33,899 nucleotides of DNA, from the NCBI GenBank assembly GCA_009731375.1, contig BJOX01000012.1, positions 650,321 through 684,219 of the forward strand, in the 5' to 3' direction. Shown in pieces: positions 1 to 11,628 of the stretch; positions within the stretch are counted from its first letter, which is position 1; every line of letters begins with the position of its first letter. Source of the stretch: Paulinella micropora. Lineage: Eukaryota; Cercozoa; Imbricatea; Euglyphida. The notes under the pieces were generated by a model. The model worked only from the letters and a program-made list of their open reading frames with translations, did no database searches and had not been told where the DNA came from. Position numbers and translations under genes: made by a program.

Positions 1-144
1 ACACACACACACTTACACACACACTTACACACACACTTACACACACACACACTTACACACACACTTACACACACACGCAAAAACACACACACACACACAA
101 ACTCACACACACACTTACACACACACTTACACACTTACACACAC

Positions 145-180
<36 letters not shown>

Positions 181-228
181 ACACATACGCACACAACGCA
201 CAAAACACCTACACACCTACACATATAC
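1..228. repeat. CA/TACA dinucleotide-rich array
   Basis: Nearly uninterrupted CA repeats with regular 'cttacacac' interruptions, so part of it is a longer-period repeat. No coding potential beyond low-complexity frames. Confidence 0.95.
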
Positions 229-261
229 ATTTTATGTCAATTACAACATGAGAACATTTTA

Positions 262-482
262 CGAAACGTTTGCATTTGCATTCACACATCTACCTACCTA
301 CCTACCTACCTACCTACCTACCTACGAAACTTTTGCATTTGCATTCACACATCTACCTACCTACCTACCTACCTACCTACCTAAAAACAACGTACATGCA
401 TACATACATACATACATACATACATACATACAGGTTTGTTCACCGGTTTTTGCGGGCATGACGGCGTACATACATACATACA

Positions 483-515
<33 letters not shown>

Positions 516-581
516 GCATTACATACATACATACATACATACATACAGGTTTGTTCGCCGATTTTTGCGTGCATGACGGCG
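262..581. repeat. Composite CTAC / CATA repeat with paired spacers
   Basis: A spacer containing 'tttgcatttgcattcacac' occurs twice (about 262-290 and 325-353), each copy followed by a CTAC run. A second spacer, beginning 'caggtttgttc' and ending 'gcatgacggcg', also occurs twice (431-466 and 546-581) between CATA runs. Each spacer is therefore duplicated together with its microsatellite. The open frames here are repeat translations. Confidence 0.9.
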
Positions 582-642
582 TGGGGCTCATGCATGGGAA
601 TGGGAACCGCTCTAGCGATGGGTCTAGACAGATAGATAGATA

Positions 643-760
643 GATGAGATGTCGCAAAGGAATGTAGTCCTTGCAAAGGAACGCAGTTTCACATCAAAAC
701 AGTAATGTGTGTACTGTGCATGTGTCCGGGATTGGAATCACGGGTAGACTGTGTTCTGGA
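643..760 (+). repeat. Dispersed unit B, copy 1
   Basis: A non-microsatellite block of about 118 bp. Its reverse complement, with a few differences, is at 5141-5255. Both copies abut GATA/TATC arrays. It includes the segment 'gcaaaggaacgcagtttcac'. No ORF or known RNA recognised. Confidence 0.85.
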
Positions 761-946
761 AAAAAGAAGAGGAGGTAGGACGTTTAAGAAAAAGGCAATC
801 TAGGAATGGAGAGTGGGGAGGATAAGGAAGAAGAGAAAGAAAAGGAAGCCGTTAGTCCAAGTGTTTTGAGCACCGTAAGCTGCATGACGGCGTGGGGCTC
901 ATGCATGGGAATGGGAATCGCTCTAGCGATGGGTCTAGATAGATAA

Positions 947-990
<44 letters not shown>

Positions 991-1031
991 GTAGGTAGAT
1001 AGGTAGGTAGGTAGGTAGGTAGGTAGGTAGG

Positions 1032-1104
<73 letters not shown>

Positions 1105-1153
1105 GTGGGGCTCATGCATGGGAATGGGAACCGCTCTAGTCATGGGTCTACAC

Positions 1154-1195
<42 letters not shown>

Positions 1196-1233
1196 GTAGG
1201 TAGGTAGGTAGGTAGGTAGATAGATAGACAGAC

Positions 1234-1291
<58 letters not shown>

Positions 1292-1342
1292 GGGCTCATG
1301 CATGGGAATGGGAACCGCTCTAGTCATGGGTCTAGACAGATT

Positions 1343-1406
<64 letters not shown>

Positions 1407-1414
1407 GATAGATA

Positions 1415-1736
1415 GATGAAATATCGACTAATGTCAGAAAAAAGGAGCTTCTGATTTCGTCAACCAGGAAGTCTGTGGGTAAAGTATTAACCCGATGCCC
1501 AGCTAAGCCGTGATGTTTGCACGGAAGGGACTGATACAGGCAATACCAAAGCTCCCTAGTACCAGGCGGGGCCAGGGCTCGTTCCATAAAGCGCCCCTTG
1601 CAGAACGAGCTCCCACCTCCATTACAGAGGGCCCAGTAAGCAGATGGAGTTTCGAGACTGTTCGACAGTCTAGTATAAACCGACAGAGCACTGTGGGTTT
1701 TATTCCGGGCTCAACAAGCGAGAAAGGGCACCCTGA
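1415..1736 (+). repeat. Dispersed unit A, copy 1 (most complete)
   Basis: A block of about 320 bp beginning 'gatgaaatatcgactaatg' and ending near 'gggcaccctgag'. The reverse complement is at 5459-5775. Partial copies lie at 1961-2038, 2338-2553 and 9237-9388 (reverse). All copies abut GATA/TATC arrays or gaps. I find no rRNA, snRNA or tRNA similarity and no conserved ORF. It could be a non-autonomous element or part of a satellite monomer. Confidence 0.85.
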
Positions 1737-1960
1737 GGGAACAGGATTGTGCTTCCCGTCGCTATTTCGGCATGTGACTTATAGGCGTATGGCTAGGCAC
1801 ACATAAGGCACCCCACCACGGGCCCAGCACACCCACACCATCCCCTAATTCTCTGTCTGTCGACAGATGGCACCCATTTCAAAAAATCAAGCCCAAGGGA
1901 GGGTCAGTGACACCTCAAGTGGCCTTGGTTCACTCCGTGGAGTAAGTGATGAGATCAACT
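1737..1960. other. Unique segment between unit A copies, no gene seen
   Basis: Mixed-composition sequence without a convincing ORF or RNA signature. It separates unit A copies 1 and 2 and is not repeated elsewhere in the window as far as I can see. Confidence 0.6.
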
Positions 1961-2035
1961 GATGAGATATCGACTAATGTCAGAAAAAAGGAGCTTCTGA
2001 TTTCGTCAACCAAGGAAGTCTGTGGGTAAAGTATT

Positions 2036-2038
<3 letters not shown>
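1961..2038 (+). repeat. Unit A, copy 2 (5' fragment)
   Basis: Matches the first 75-80 bp of unit A and ends at 'aaagtattaa', where the sequence passes directly into GATA repeats. The break is inside the unit, so either the microsatellite replaced the rest or the copy was truncated. Confidence 0.85.
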
Positions 2039-2086
<48 letters not shown>

Positions 2087-2131
2087 GGCTCATGCATGGG
2101 AATGGGAACCGCTCTAGTCATGGGTCTAGAC

Positions 2132-2197
<66 letters not shown>

Positions 2198-2218
2198 GTA
2201 GATAGGTAGATAGGTAGG

Positions 2219-2264
<46 letters not shown>

Positions 2265-2337
2265 CAAGTATGTGTGGGGATTGCTCTGGCCATGGGTCTC
2301 ACTAACATATCCAGACAGACAGACAGACAGATAGATA

Positions 2338-2553
2338 GATGAGATATCGACTAATGTCAGAAAAAATGAGCTTCTGATTTCGTCAACCAAGGAAGTCTGC
2401 GGGTAAAGTATTAACCCGATTCCCAGCTAAGCCGTGATGTTTGCACGGAAGGGACTGATACAGGCGATACCAAAGCTCCCTAGTACCAGGCGGGGCCAGG
2501 GCTCGTTCCATAAGCGCCCCTTGCAGAACGAGCTCCCACCTCCATTACAGAGG
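2338..2553 (+). repeat. Unit A, copy 3 (cut by an assembly gap)
   Basis: Matches unit A from its first base to the assembly gap. The remainder would lie in the run of N that follows. Confidence 0.85.
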
Positions 2554-2810
2554 NNNNNNNNNNNNNNNNNNNNNNNNNNNNNNNNNNNNNNNNNNNNNNN
2601 NNNNNNNNNNNNNNNNNNNNNNNNNNNNNNNNNNNNNNNNNNNNNNNNNNNNNNNNNNNNNNNNNNNNNNNNNNNNNNNNNNNNNNNNNNNNNNNNNNNN
2701 NNNNNNNNNNNNNNNNNNNNNNNNNNNNNNNNNNNNNNNNNNNNNNNNNNNNNNNNNNNNNNNNNNNNNNNNNNNNNNNNNNNNNNNNNNNNNNNNNNNN
2801 NNNNNNNNNN
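2554..2810. other. Assembly gap, 257 N
   Basis: Run of N. Other gaps are at 2981-2990, 4075-4084, 8765-9236, 9889-9898, 13511-13520, 21671-21680, 28269-28278, 29806-29815 and 31145-31154. The 10-N runs look like nominal-size joins, so true distances there are unknown. Confidence 1.
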
Positions 2811-2850
<40 letters not shown>

Positions 2851-2919
2851 GGATGGATGGATGGATGGATAGATAGATAGATAGATAGATAGATGGATGG
2901 ATGGATGGATGGATGGATG

Positions 2920-2980
<61 letters not shown>

Positions 2981-3025
2981 NNNNNNNNNNGGATGGATGG
3001 ATAGATAAAAAGATAAATAGGTAGG

Positions 3026-3092
<67 letters not shown>

Positions 3093-3109
3093 GTAGATAG
3101 GTAGGTAGG

Positions 3110-3152
<43 letters not shown>

Positions 3153-3190
3153 GTAGATAGGTAGATAGATAGATTAGATAGATAGATTAG

Positions 3191-3222
3191 ATAGGCCATG
3201 GGTCTTACTAACACATACCCCG

Positions 3223-3261
<39 letters not shown>

Positions 3262-3262
3262 C

Positions 3263-3307
<45 letters not shown>

Positions 3308-3356
3308 CAATTATGTGTGCTTGTCGGAGTATGTGTTAGTAAGACCCATGGCCTAT
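3191..3356. repeat. Inverted repeat at the GATA-to-TATC strand switch
   Basis: The left arm (3191-3224) contains 'atgggtcttactaacacata'. Its near-perfect reverse complement is in the right arm (3325-3356, 'tatgtgttagtaagaccc'). GATA repeats fill the space between, and TATC repeats follow the right arm. This is a palindrome-like junction. Confidence 0.9.
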
Positions 3357-3892
<536 letters not shown>

Positions 3893-4074
3893 TTGAAGGC
3901 TAAACGAACAAAACGTCCTGTTCCCGGTTTCTTGTCACACCTTGTCATGTTCGACCTAGGTCTATCTCTTTCTTTCCTTTTTCTTTCCTTCCTTCCTTCC
4001 TTCCTTCCTTCCTTCCTTCCTTCCTGTCTCACCTTGTCATGTTCGACCTAGGTCCATCTCTTTCTTCATTCCTT
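3893..4074. repeat. Duplicated spacer flanking a TTCC array
   Basis: The segment 'caccttgtcatgttcgacct' occurs at about 3937 and 4030, on either side of a TTCC microsatellite. No gene recognised. A 10-N gap follows. Confidence 0.8.
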
Positions 4075-4122
4075 NNNNNNNNNNATCTAACTAACTATCT
4101 AACTATCTATCTAATCTATCTA

Positions 4123-4186
<64 letters not shown>

Positions 4187-4193
4187 GTCCTGG

Positions 4194-5066
4194 GCATGAC
4201 GGTAAACTGCATCCCGGAGTTGGACTCGACCCACTGGCACCTACAGCCTGGGGGTCGATCTATCTATCTCCTTCAGCCCTTCACCAGCTGTTTTTGCAGT
4301 CGCAGCTGGTGCAGCGTGACTGGCCAGGGCTGATGACTACCCTTCATCGGCCCTCGATACACTCTCAAACTGTTCGGGAAAGCCCTAAGAGCCTTCGATA
4401 CCGCGGCCTGCGGGAAACCGCAAGGTGCAGCAGGCGAGGTAACGCTCGTCGGATGGTAAAAACTCGAAGGATATGGCCACGCAGGGAATAATGGGTAACC
4501 CGCAGCCAAGTCCCTTCTTGTCAGGCCCACCCCGCGCATGGCTCCTACTCGGTACGACTACCTCTGATTGGCTGCCTTGGACTAACTTGGTGTTCCGACG
4601 TGAGTTTAGTGACCAATGGATATGGCAAATGGTCACTACTCTCGACGTCGGCCCACTTATGTCACCGCTGCAGCTGGCCCGGTAGTCCTCCGTCGCCACT
4701 ACCCAGTGGTGTCCTGACAAATGGGAAAGGTTCAGAGACTAGACGGGAGTGGGATCTTCCTGTGTGCGGGTAGGCACATAAGCAGGGAGATCTTAAGGTA
4801 TAGTCCGGCCGCCGCGAAAGTGGTCGCCTTGGATGAAGCTCGAGGGTTGGTGTACCCCTCGGGCCCGAGCCTTGGCGGGGCACGTGATCACGGACACGTG
4901 TCTGGGTTGGTTCTACGGCCCTCTAGCCAGGGAGGGTTGTAGAACCTTCAGACTGCATACATTCTAAGCTTAGTGCTTCCTCCCAGCCCGCTACCCAGCC
5001 TCCGTCTGGAGGCGGGGTGGAATGGATGCCTATGTCTTCGGATATGCAGAGCTGATAGACCAAACA
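4194..5066 (+). ncRNA. Group I intron, IC1-like core (self-splicing RNA, boundaries uncertain)
   Basis: Conserved group I core elements occur in the right order: 'tgcgggaaa' at 4409-4417, 'cgcagccaagtcc' at 4501-4513, 'ggttcagagactagacggg' at 4729-4747 and 'taaggtatagtcc' at 4794-4806. These closely match the P4/P6 and P7 regions of the Tetrahymena rRNA intron. P7 pairs exactly (gacta 4737-4741 with tagtc 4801-4805). P8 is a hairpin of 4753-4762 with 4783-4792. P6 is extended by an 8-bp stem (4518-4525 with 4713-4720) around an insertion of about 187 nt. A perfect outer stem at about 4909-4947 (ggttctac/gtagaacc) fits a P9 extension. I see no homing endonuclease. Flanks are TATC repeats with no rRNA exon recognised, so splice sites and host gene cannot be set. 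Confidence 0.87.
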
Positions 5067-5131
<65 letters not shown>

Positions 5132-5140
5132 GTAGTCCTT

Positions 5141-5255
5141 CCAGAACACAGTCCACCCGTGATTCCCATCCCGGACACATCCACAGTACAGAAATTACTG
5201 TTTGATGTGAAACTGCGTTCCTTTGCAAGGACTACATTCCTTTGCGACATCTCAT
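5141..5255 (-). repeat. Dispersed unit B, copy 2 (inverted)
   Basis: Reverse complement of 643-760 with scattered substitutions. TATC repeats lie on both sides. Confidence 0.85.
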
Positions 5256-5258
5256 CTC

Positions 5259-5325
<67 letters not shown>

Positions 5326-5380
5326 CATATATATATATATATATAATCTATCTAATCTATCTATCTATCTATCTAAATAA

Positions 5381-5439
<59 letters not shown>

Positions 5440-5458
5440 ACTATCTATCTATCTATCT

Positions 5459-5775
5459 TCAGGGTGCCCTTTCTCGCTTGTTGAGCCCGGAATAAAACCC
5501 ACAGTGCTCTGTCGGTTTATACTAGACTGTCGAACAGTCTCGAAACTCCATCTGCTTACTGGGCCCTCTGTAATGGAGGTGGGAGCTCGTTCTGCAAGGG
5601 GCGCTTATGGAACGAGCTTTTTTCCCGCCTGGTACTAGGGAGCTTTGGTATCGCCTGTATCAGTCCCTTCCGTGCAAACATCACGGCTTAGCTGGGCATC
5701 GGGTCAATACTTTACAGACTTCCTTGGTTGACGAAATCAGAAGCTCCTTTTTTCTGACATTAGTCGATATCTCAT
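5459..5775 (-). repeat. Dispersed unit A, copy 4 (inverted, near complete)
   Basis: Reverse complement of 1415-1736 over almost its whole length. Differences include 'tttttcccgcc' in place of the 'ccctggccccgcc' expected from copy 1, and loss of a few bases near 5711 ('ctttacagactt'). Confidence 0.88.
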
Positions 5776-6634
<859 letters not shown>

Positions 6635-6659
6635 AGTGACGACTCATGGCTCATGTGTC

Positions 6660-7355
<696 letters not shown>

Positions 7356-7468
7356 GAACGTTTTAACTTGACAGGGTATAACGCTGCTTTGACTTCCCTC
7401 TCTGTCGTCGCCTTTTTCCCTCTTGGTCATTTTTCCTACGATTATGTTTGTTTTTCTTATTCTTATTG

Positions 7469-7489
7469 TATTATTATTATTATTATTAC

Positions 7490-7538
<49 letters not shown>

Positions 7539-7660
7539 GTTTGGACACCGTGATAGCCCAGTGGTCAAGTTCTACCATCTGGGCCCTGTCGCCAGTTCGA
7601 TTCCCGTCGGTGCCACCAGTATTTTCATTGACAGAGAAGCACTATTATTATTATATATTA

Positions 7661-7701
<41 letters not shown>

Positions 7702-7709
7702 TATTATTA

Positions 7710-7765
<56 letters not shown>

Positions 7766-7829
7766 TTATTATTAGTAGTAGTAGTAGTAGTAGTAGTAGT
7801 ATTGTTATTATTATTATCATTATAATTCT
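7469..7829. repeat. ATT trinucleotide arrays around a SINE-like element
   Basis: ATT repeats at 7469-7538 and 7645-7780, then AGT repeats to about 7800 and ATT to about 7829. A tRNA-like block separates the first two. Confidence 0.92.
7543..7650 (+). mobile_element. tRNA-derived SINE-like element
   Basis: The first 76 nt resemble a tRNA gene. They hold a Pol III A-box-like 'tagcccagtgg' (7553-7563), a B-box-like 'agttcgattcc' (7594-7604), and acceptor-like ends 'ggacacc' and 'ggtgcc' that pair with one mismatch over six positions. The sequence ends in CCA (7616-7618). A short body of about 25 nt follows, then an ATT tail. D and anticodon arms do not fold well, so this is not a functional tRNA. 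SINEs often combine such a head with a short simple-repeat tail. Only one copy is visible. Confidence 0.6.
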
Positions 7830-8322
7830 CCTCCTCCTCCTCCTCCTCCTCCTCTTCCTCTTCTTCTTCTTCTTCTTCTTCTTCTTCTTCTTCTTCTTCT
7901 TCTTCTTCTTCTTTCTTCTTCTTCTTCCCCTTCGTCTTCTCTCCTTCTCCTCCTTCTCCTCCTCCTCCTCCTTCTCCTCCTCCTCCTCCTTCGTCTTCTT
8001 CTTCTTCTTCTTCTTCTTCTTCTTCTTCTTCTTCTTCTTCTTCTTCTTCTTCTTCTTCTTCTTCTTCTCTTTCCTCCTCCTCCTCCTTCTCCTCCTCCTC
8101 CTCCTCCTCCTCCTCCTCTTTCTCCTCCTCCTCCTTCTTCTTCTTCTTCTTCTTCTTCTTCTTCTTCTTCTTCTTCTTCTTCTTCTTCTTCTTCTTCTTC
8201 TTCTTCTTCTTCTTCTTCTTCTTCTCCTTCCTCCTCCTCCTCCTCCTCCTCCTCCTCTTCCTCCTCCTCCTCCTCCTCCTCTTCCTCCTCTTCCTCCTCC
8301 TCCCTCCTCCTCCTCTTTTTCA
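7830..8322 (+). repeat. Polypyrimidine TTC/CTC tract, about 490 bp
   Basis: Alternating TTC and CTC blocks, almost pure pyrimidine on the plus strand. Homopurine-homopyrimidine mirror sequence of this kind can form triplex (H-DNA). The long L/F/S/P frames are translations of the repeat. Confidence 0.95.
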
Positions 8323-8339
8323 GCTTATTATATATATTA

Positions 8340-8587
8340 ATTCACATATAAAATGATCATCACATATAGGTGCGTCCTCGAGAGAGAGAGATCGTGCTTG
8401 CTATGGCACATACAAAATGATCATCGCATACAAAATGATCATCGCATACAAAATGATCATCACATACAAAATGATCATCACATACAAAATGATCATCGTA
8501 TGTAAAATGTTATCACATATAAAATGTTCTCACACATAGGTGCATCCTCGTTTGCGATCGGTACCGGAGGTGCCATAGCAAGCACAG

Positions 8588-8605
<18 letters not shown>
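8340..8605. repeat. 18-bp minisatellite inside an inverted repeat
   Basis: Five to six tandem copies of an 18-bp unit, 'catacaaaatgatcatcg' with g/a variation, cover about 8404-8500. The centre of each unit is the palindrome atgatcat. The array lies between 'atcgtgcttgctatggcac' (about 8391-8409) and its near-exact reverse complement 'gtgccatagcaagcacag' (about 8570-8587), each next to a GA or CT run. 'aggtgc(g/a)tcctcg' is also present on each side in direct orientation. Confidence 0.85.
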
Positions 8606-8644
<39 letters not shown>

Positions 8645-9236
8645 GTGTGTGTGTGTGTGTATGTATATATATATATAATATATATATCGCTCGCTTGCTC
8701 GCTCTCTACCTATACCTACCTGCCTACCTACGTACCTACCTACCTTCCTACCTCGTCAAACTTTNNNNNNNNNNNNNNNNNNNNNNNNNNNNNNNNNNNN
8801 NNNNNNNNNNNNNNNNNNNNNNNNNNNNNNNNNNNNNNNNNNNNNNNNNNNNNNNNNNNNNNNNNNNNNNNNNNNNNNNNNNNNNNNNNNNNNNNNNNNN
8901 NNNNNNNNNNNNNNNNNNNNNNNNNNNNNNNNNNNNNNNNNNNNNNNNNNNNNNNNNNNNNNNNNNNNNNNNNNNNNNNNNNNNNNNNNNNNNNNNNNNN
9001 NNNNNNNNNNNNNNNNNNNNNNNNNNNNNNNNNNNNNNNNNNNNNNNNNNNNNNNNNNNNNNNNNNNNNNNNNNNNNNNNNNNNNNNNNNNNNNNNNNNN
9101 NNNNNNNNNNNNNNNNNNNNNNNNNNNNNNNNNNNNNNNNNNNNNNNNNNNNNNNNNNNNNNNNNNNNNNNNNNNNNNNNNNNNNNNNNNNNNNNNNNNN
9201 NNNNNNNNNNNNNNNNNNNNNNNNNNNNNNNNNNNN
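8606..9236. other. TA/GT and CTAC simple repeats, then 472-N gap
   Basis: TA and GT repeats (8606-8690) and CTAC variants (8706-8753) run into a run of N (8765-9236). Nothing else is visible. Confidence 0.9.
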
Positions 9237-9385
9237 CTGGTACTAGGGAGCTTTGGTATCGCCTGTATCAGTCCCTTCCGTGCAAACATCACGGCTTAGC
9301 TGGGCATCGGGTTAATACTTTACCCACAGACTTCCTTGGTTGACGAAATCACAAGCTCTTTTTTTCTGACATTAGTCGATATCTC

Positions 9386-9388
<3 letters not shown>
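9237..9388 (-). repeat. Unit A, copy 5 (inverted, 5' part)
   Basis: Reverse complement of the first 150 bp of unit A. The rest falls in the preceding gap. TATC repeats follow directly, as with the other copies. Confidence 0.87.
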
Positions 9389-9461
<73 letters not shown>

Positions 9462-9517
9462 GAAAATATCGACAAGTGCAGAAATCGACTCTTTTTTATC
9501 CATCCATCCATCCATCC

Positions 9518-9598
<81 letters not shown>

Positions 9599-9654
9599 CT
9601 TATCTACCTACCTACCTACCTACCTACCTGCCTGCCTACCCACCTATCTATCTA

Positions 9655-9690
<36 letters not shown>

Positions 9691-9752
9691 TGATTTGTAT
9701 ATCTATTTATCTATATATCTGTCTATCTATCTATCTGTCTGTCTACCTATCA
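9388..9752 (+). repeat. TATC array with ATCC and TACC variants
   Basis: TATC repeats with one interruption of about 35 bp near 9460-9495 and blocks of CATC and CTAC variants. No gene. Confidence 0.95.
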
Positions 9753-10137
9753 AGTTTCTCAGAATTCAAAGAAAACCCCCAAACATACACAAATTGACCT
9801 TTGGGAACGTCAAAAATCCATGCATGAGGTTTGAAGCAACAATCGGAGAAAAACAAAATCCAAGAGAAATCCCCCAACCCCCCCCTCCNNNNNNNNNNCC
9901 CCCTTCTTTTCCCATCTTCCCCCCTTTGTTTTTTCTCCCTTTCTCTCCCTCCCTCCCTCCAGCTTTTGTTTGCAGGCATGAAGGGAAGCATGGCGCTGCC
10001 TTGTCTCACACTTCCCTTCTGTGCTGTGGCCACGGGCTGCCACCTCATCGCGCGGAAAGCCCTGACAGCTCCCAAGTGAACTGACCTTTTTCTTCATCTC
10101 CTCCTCCTCCTCCTCCTCCTTCTTCTTCTTCTCTGTT

Positions 10138-10168
<31 letters not shown>

Positions 10169-10754
10169 TGACACACACACACACACACACACACCCACAC
10201 ACACGCACGCACGTCAAAAAAAAGGACACACACACACACACACACACACACACTGGCGAGCGACACTTCAAAAAAAGGACATAGCCGCTGGTCTGTGCAA
10301 GACCGAAAAATCGCTCACTGTGTTATAAGGCTTCCCAAAAAAACAAACAGCATTAGGGAAAGCAGCTAAACACAACGAGAAAAAGCAATTACTGTTGTTG
10401 CAAAGCGCGACGTGGCCGAGATAGAGCAGTCGGGCACTCTAAAAAACGTCAGTTGCAGTCGTCTTACGGAAGCCTTACAAGGCATGCAGTTTGTTTAGCA
10501 ATAGCAGGAGCAGGGAATCAAGTAGAAGCAACGTCATGCAAAGGATGACCATGTGAGGTAGGCGCAAGCAAAGCATTCGTTGATGACTAAGCTGTTGGCG
10601 TTGTGTTGCCGTGTCAGTCGCAACAAAAAAGCAGTAGGTACGAGCGGCCCACAGCCGTAAAATATGGCCAAAATCCTGGATTTTTCGTTGAAGTAGATTC
10701 GTTTGCAACACCAGCACAGCACAGCAACCCCAGCAACCCTAGTCTCGTACAGCC
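9753..10754 (+). other. Region upstream of the central gene, no ORF supported
   Basis: Mixed sequence with a C-rich stretch around a 10-N gap (9889-9898), CTC/TTC repeats (10097-10133), and GT, GA and CA repeats (10138-10253). From about 10254 to 10754 the composition is ordinary, so this is the likely promoter and 5' untranslated region of the gene at 10755. I could not place a TATA box or transcription start with confidence. Confidence 0.5.
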
Positions 10755-10945
10755 ATGTCGTCCAAGCCGAAGAAGGAGGTTGAGTTCGTGGTTGCCCTCA
10801 GAATCGATGAGCAGCTTCAGCCGTGGGTGATGGTGATCGGGAAAGGAGGCAAAATTTGGATGAAAGAGAGCGATATTGTAGACAAAAAATCGTTCGAGGA
10901 GGCCAAAGCGAAGCAGAAGTTGGAGTGGCCCAAGTATGACAGACA
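10755..10945 (+). CDS. First coding block of the central gene (unrecognised nuclear-type protein), broken by an LTR element
   Basis: The ATG lies in a fair context (agccATGtcg) and opens about 63 codons rich in Lys and Glu, starting MSSKPKKEVEF and ending near EWPKYDR. The reading then enters the LTR at 10946 and stops after some 22 LTR-encoded residues (stop 11013-11015). Codon use and composition differ sharply from surrounding repeats. The continuation is proposed at 19530, past the retrotransposon. Two models fit. In one, the element inserted into a coding exon (agaca precedes the LTR and recurs at 19543-19547). In the other it is now spliced out, using the LTR's own 'gtaaca' as donor at 10947 and an acceptor at 19529, both phase 0. 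Direct joining at the agaca repeat would not keep frame. No known domain recognised. Confidence 0.62.
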
Positions 10946-11510
10946 TGTAACACCAACGGTATATTACATAGTTTTTACGCTATTGGTTTTTACGGGAATT
11001 TACTCTGGGAAGTGATTCCTTGTTATTAAATGTTTTTAAGATGAATTCTTATTACATTTCCGGTTTAGAATAATACTTCCGGTTTTAATATTGTATTAGG
11101 ATTAAGGAATATGAGGATAAGCTTGGAAGCTTAAATCCCATAGAGCCTTGAAAACCTATATTTTACACTTAACCGTACACCGGAGTGGTGAAGGTTTCTA
11201 GGATGCAGATTACACATTGTTGTAGCATCCATATTGAATAACCTCCCACATTAATAGCGTTAACCCGATCCTTTTATTGCGATTGTAGTGACCATTTAAA
11301 GTTATAGATTATTTTCATGGAAATTTCGTGAAATTTGGCTGTTTTTCCCGTGACTGGGAATTTATGGCTAAATAAGGGAAATTACACTTATGGGTTGTTG
11401 TTTTAGCATTTGTGCAGGTTACGGACGTAACGCATCGTGCCAGATGACCAGTCAAAGGGACACTCAGTTGACAGCGGTTTTTTCCTTTGGCTTGTTGTTG
11501 GGGTTCAAAT
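10946..11510 (+). repeat. 5' LTR
   Basis: Begins 'tgtaacacc' and aligns with 18916-19439 as far as 'ggggttcaaat'. It carries a 27-28 bp segment around 11245-11272 that the 3' copy lacks and differs again near 11452-11480. The canonical terminal CA may be the 'ttca' at 11504-11507, but the end is not certain. Confidence 0.9.
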
Positions 11511-11628
11511 TCCACGTGGACCAAATCCAAAGTGGCTGGTGTCTTCTTCCCCCACAGCTTGGTATCCCTCATCCACCTTGCTTCCTTCAATTTCTCCTTT
11601 GCGGATTCCCAATTCGAAATTGGAACTA
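11511..11628 (+). promoter_or_regulatory. Leader with a weak primer-binding-site candidate
   Basis: Untranslated leader between the 5' LTR and the gag start. 'tggtatc' at 11560-11566 matches the first seven bases of the plant initiator-tRNA-Met primer site but then diverges. If it is the true site, the 5' LTR would extend to about 11559. Confidence 0.35.

Larger units (their letters stand above)
581..2133 (+). repeat. Unit C, five dispersed copies between GATA arrays
   Basis: A spacer of about 50 bp, with core 'ctcatgcatgggaatggga' and ending in 'gggtctagacag' or a variant, is present at 581-631, 892-941, 1105-1154, 1291-1339 and 2086-2133. All are in the same orientation and each is followed at once by GATA repeats. 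A diverged form ('catgggtctcactaacatat') lies near 2290. GATA plus C behaves as a higher-order unit. Confidence 0.9.
925..3324 (+). repeat. GATA tetranucleotide arrays (plus-strand GATA)
   Basis: Successive GATA runs with GGTA, GACA and GGAT variant blocks, broken by units A and C and by runs of N at 2554-2810 and 2981-2990. The minus-strand reading L-S-I-Y is a translation of the repeat and is not a gene. Confidence 0.97.

Noticed and set aside
784-1299. Long L-S-I-Y, H-T-Y-I and T-H repeat ORFs (also in 2.5-3.6, 9.3-9.8 and 30-33.5 kb)
   Set aside because: They are translations of GATA/TATC and CA repeats, whose period leaves several frames free of stops. Nothing else supports coding.
1415-1736. 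Unit A as an rRNA or snRNA gene
   Set aside because: I compared it by memory with 5S, U1, U5 and U6 and with rRNA landmarks and saw no match.
4473-4685. Homing endonuclease ORF in the group I intron
   Set aside because: The 70-codon frame lies over the P6 insertion and has no LAGLIDADG, GIY-YIG, HNH or His-Cys motif.
8404-8500. CRISPR-like array
   Set aside because: The 18-bp units are contiguous with no unique spacers, and the context is eukaryotic.
10411-10485. Possible tRNA gene (A-box-like 'tggccgagat')
   Set aside because: No convincing B-box, acceptor stem or T-arm follows.
11437-11628. Extending gag upstream to a start at 11437
   Set aside because: The upstream part lies in the LTR and leader. 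The ATG at 11629 is the first one after the LTR in this frame and begins the composition typical of gag.
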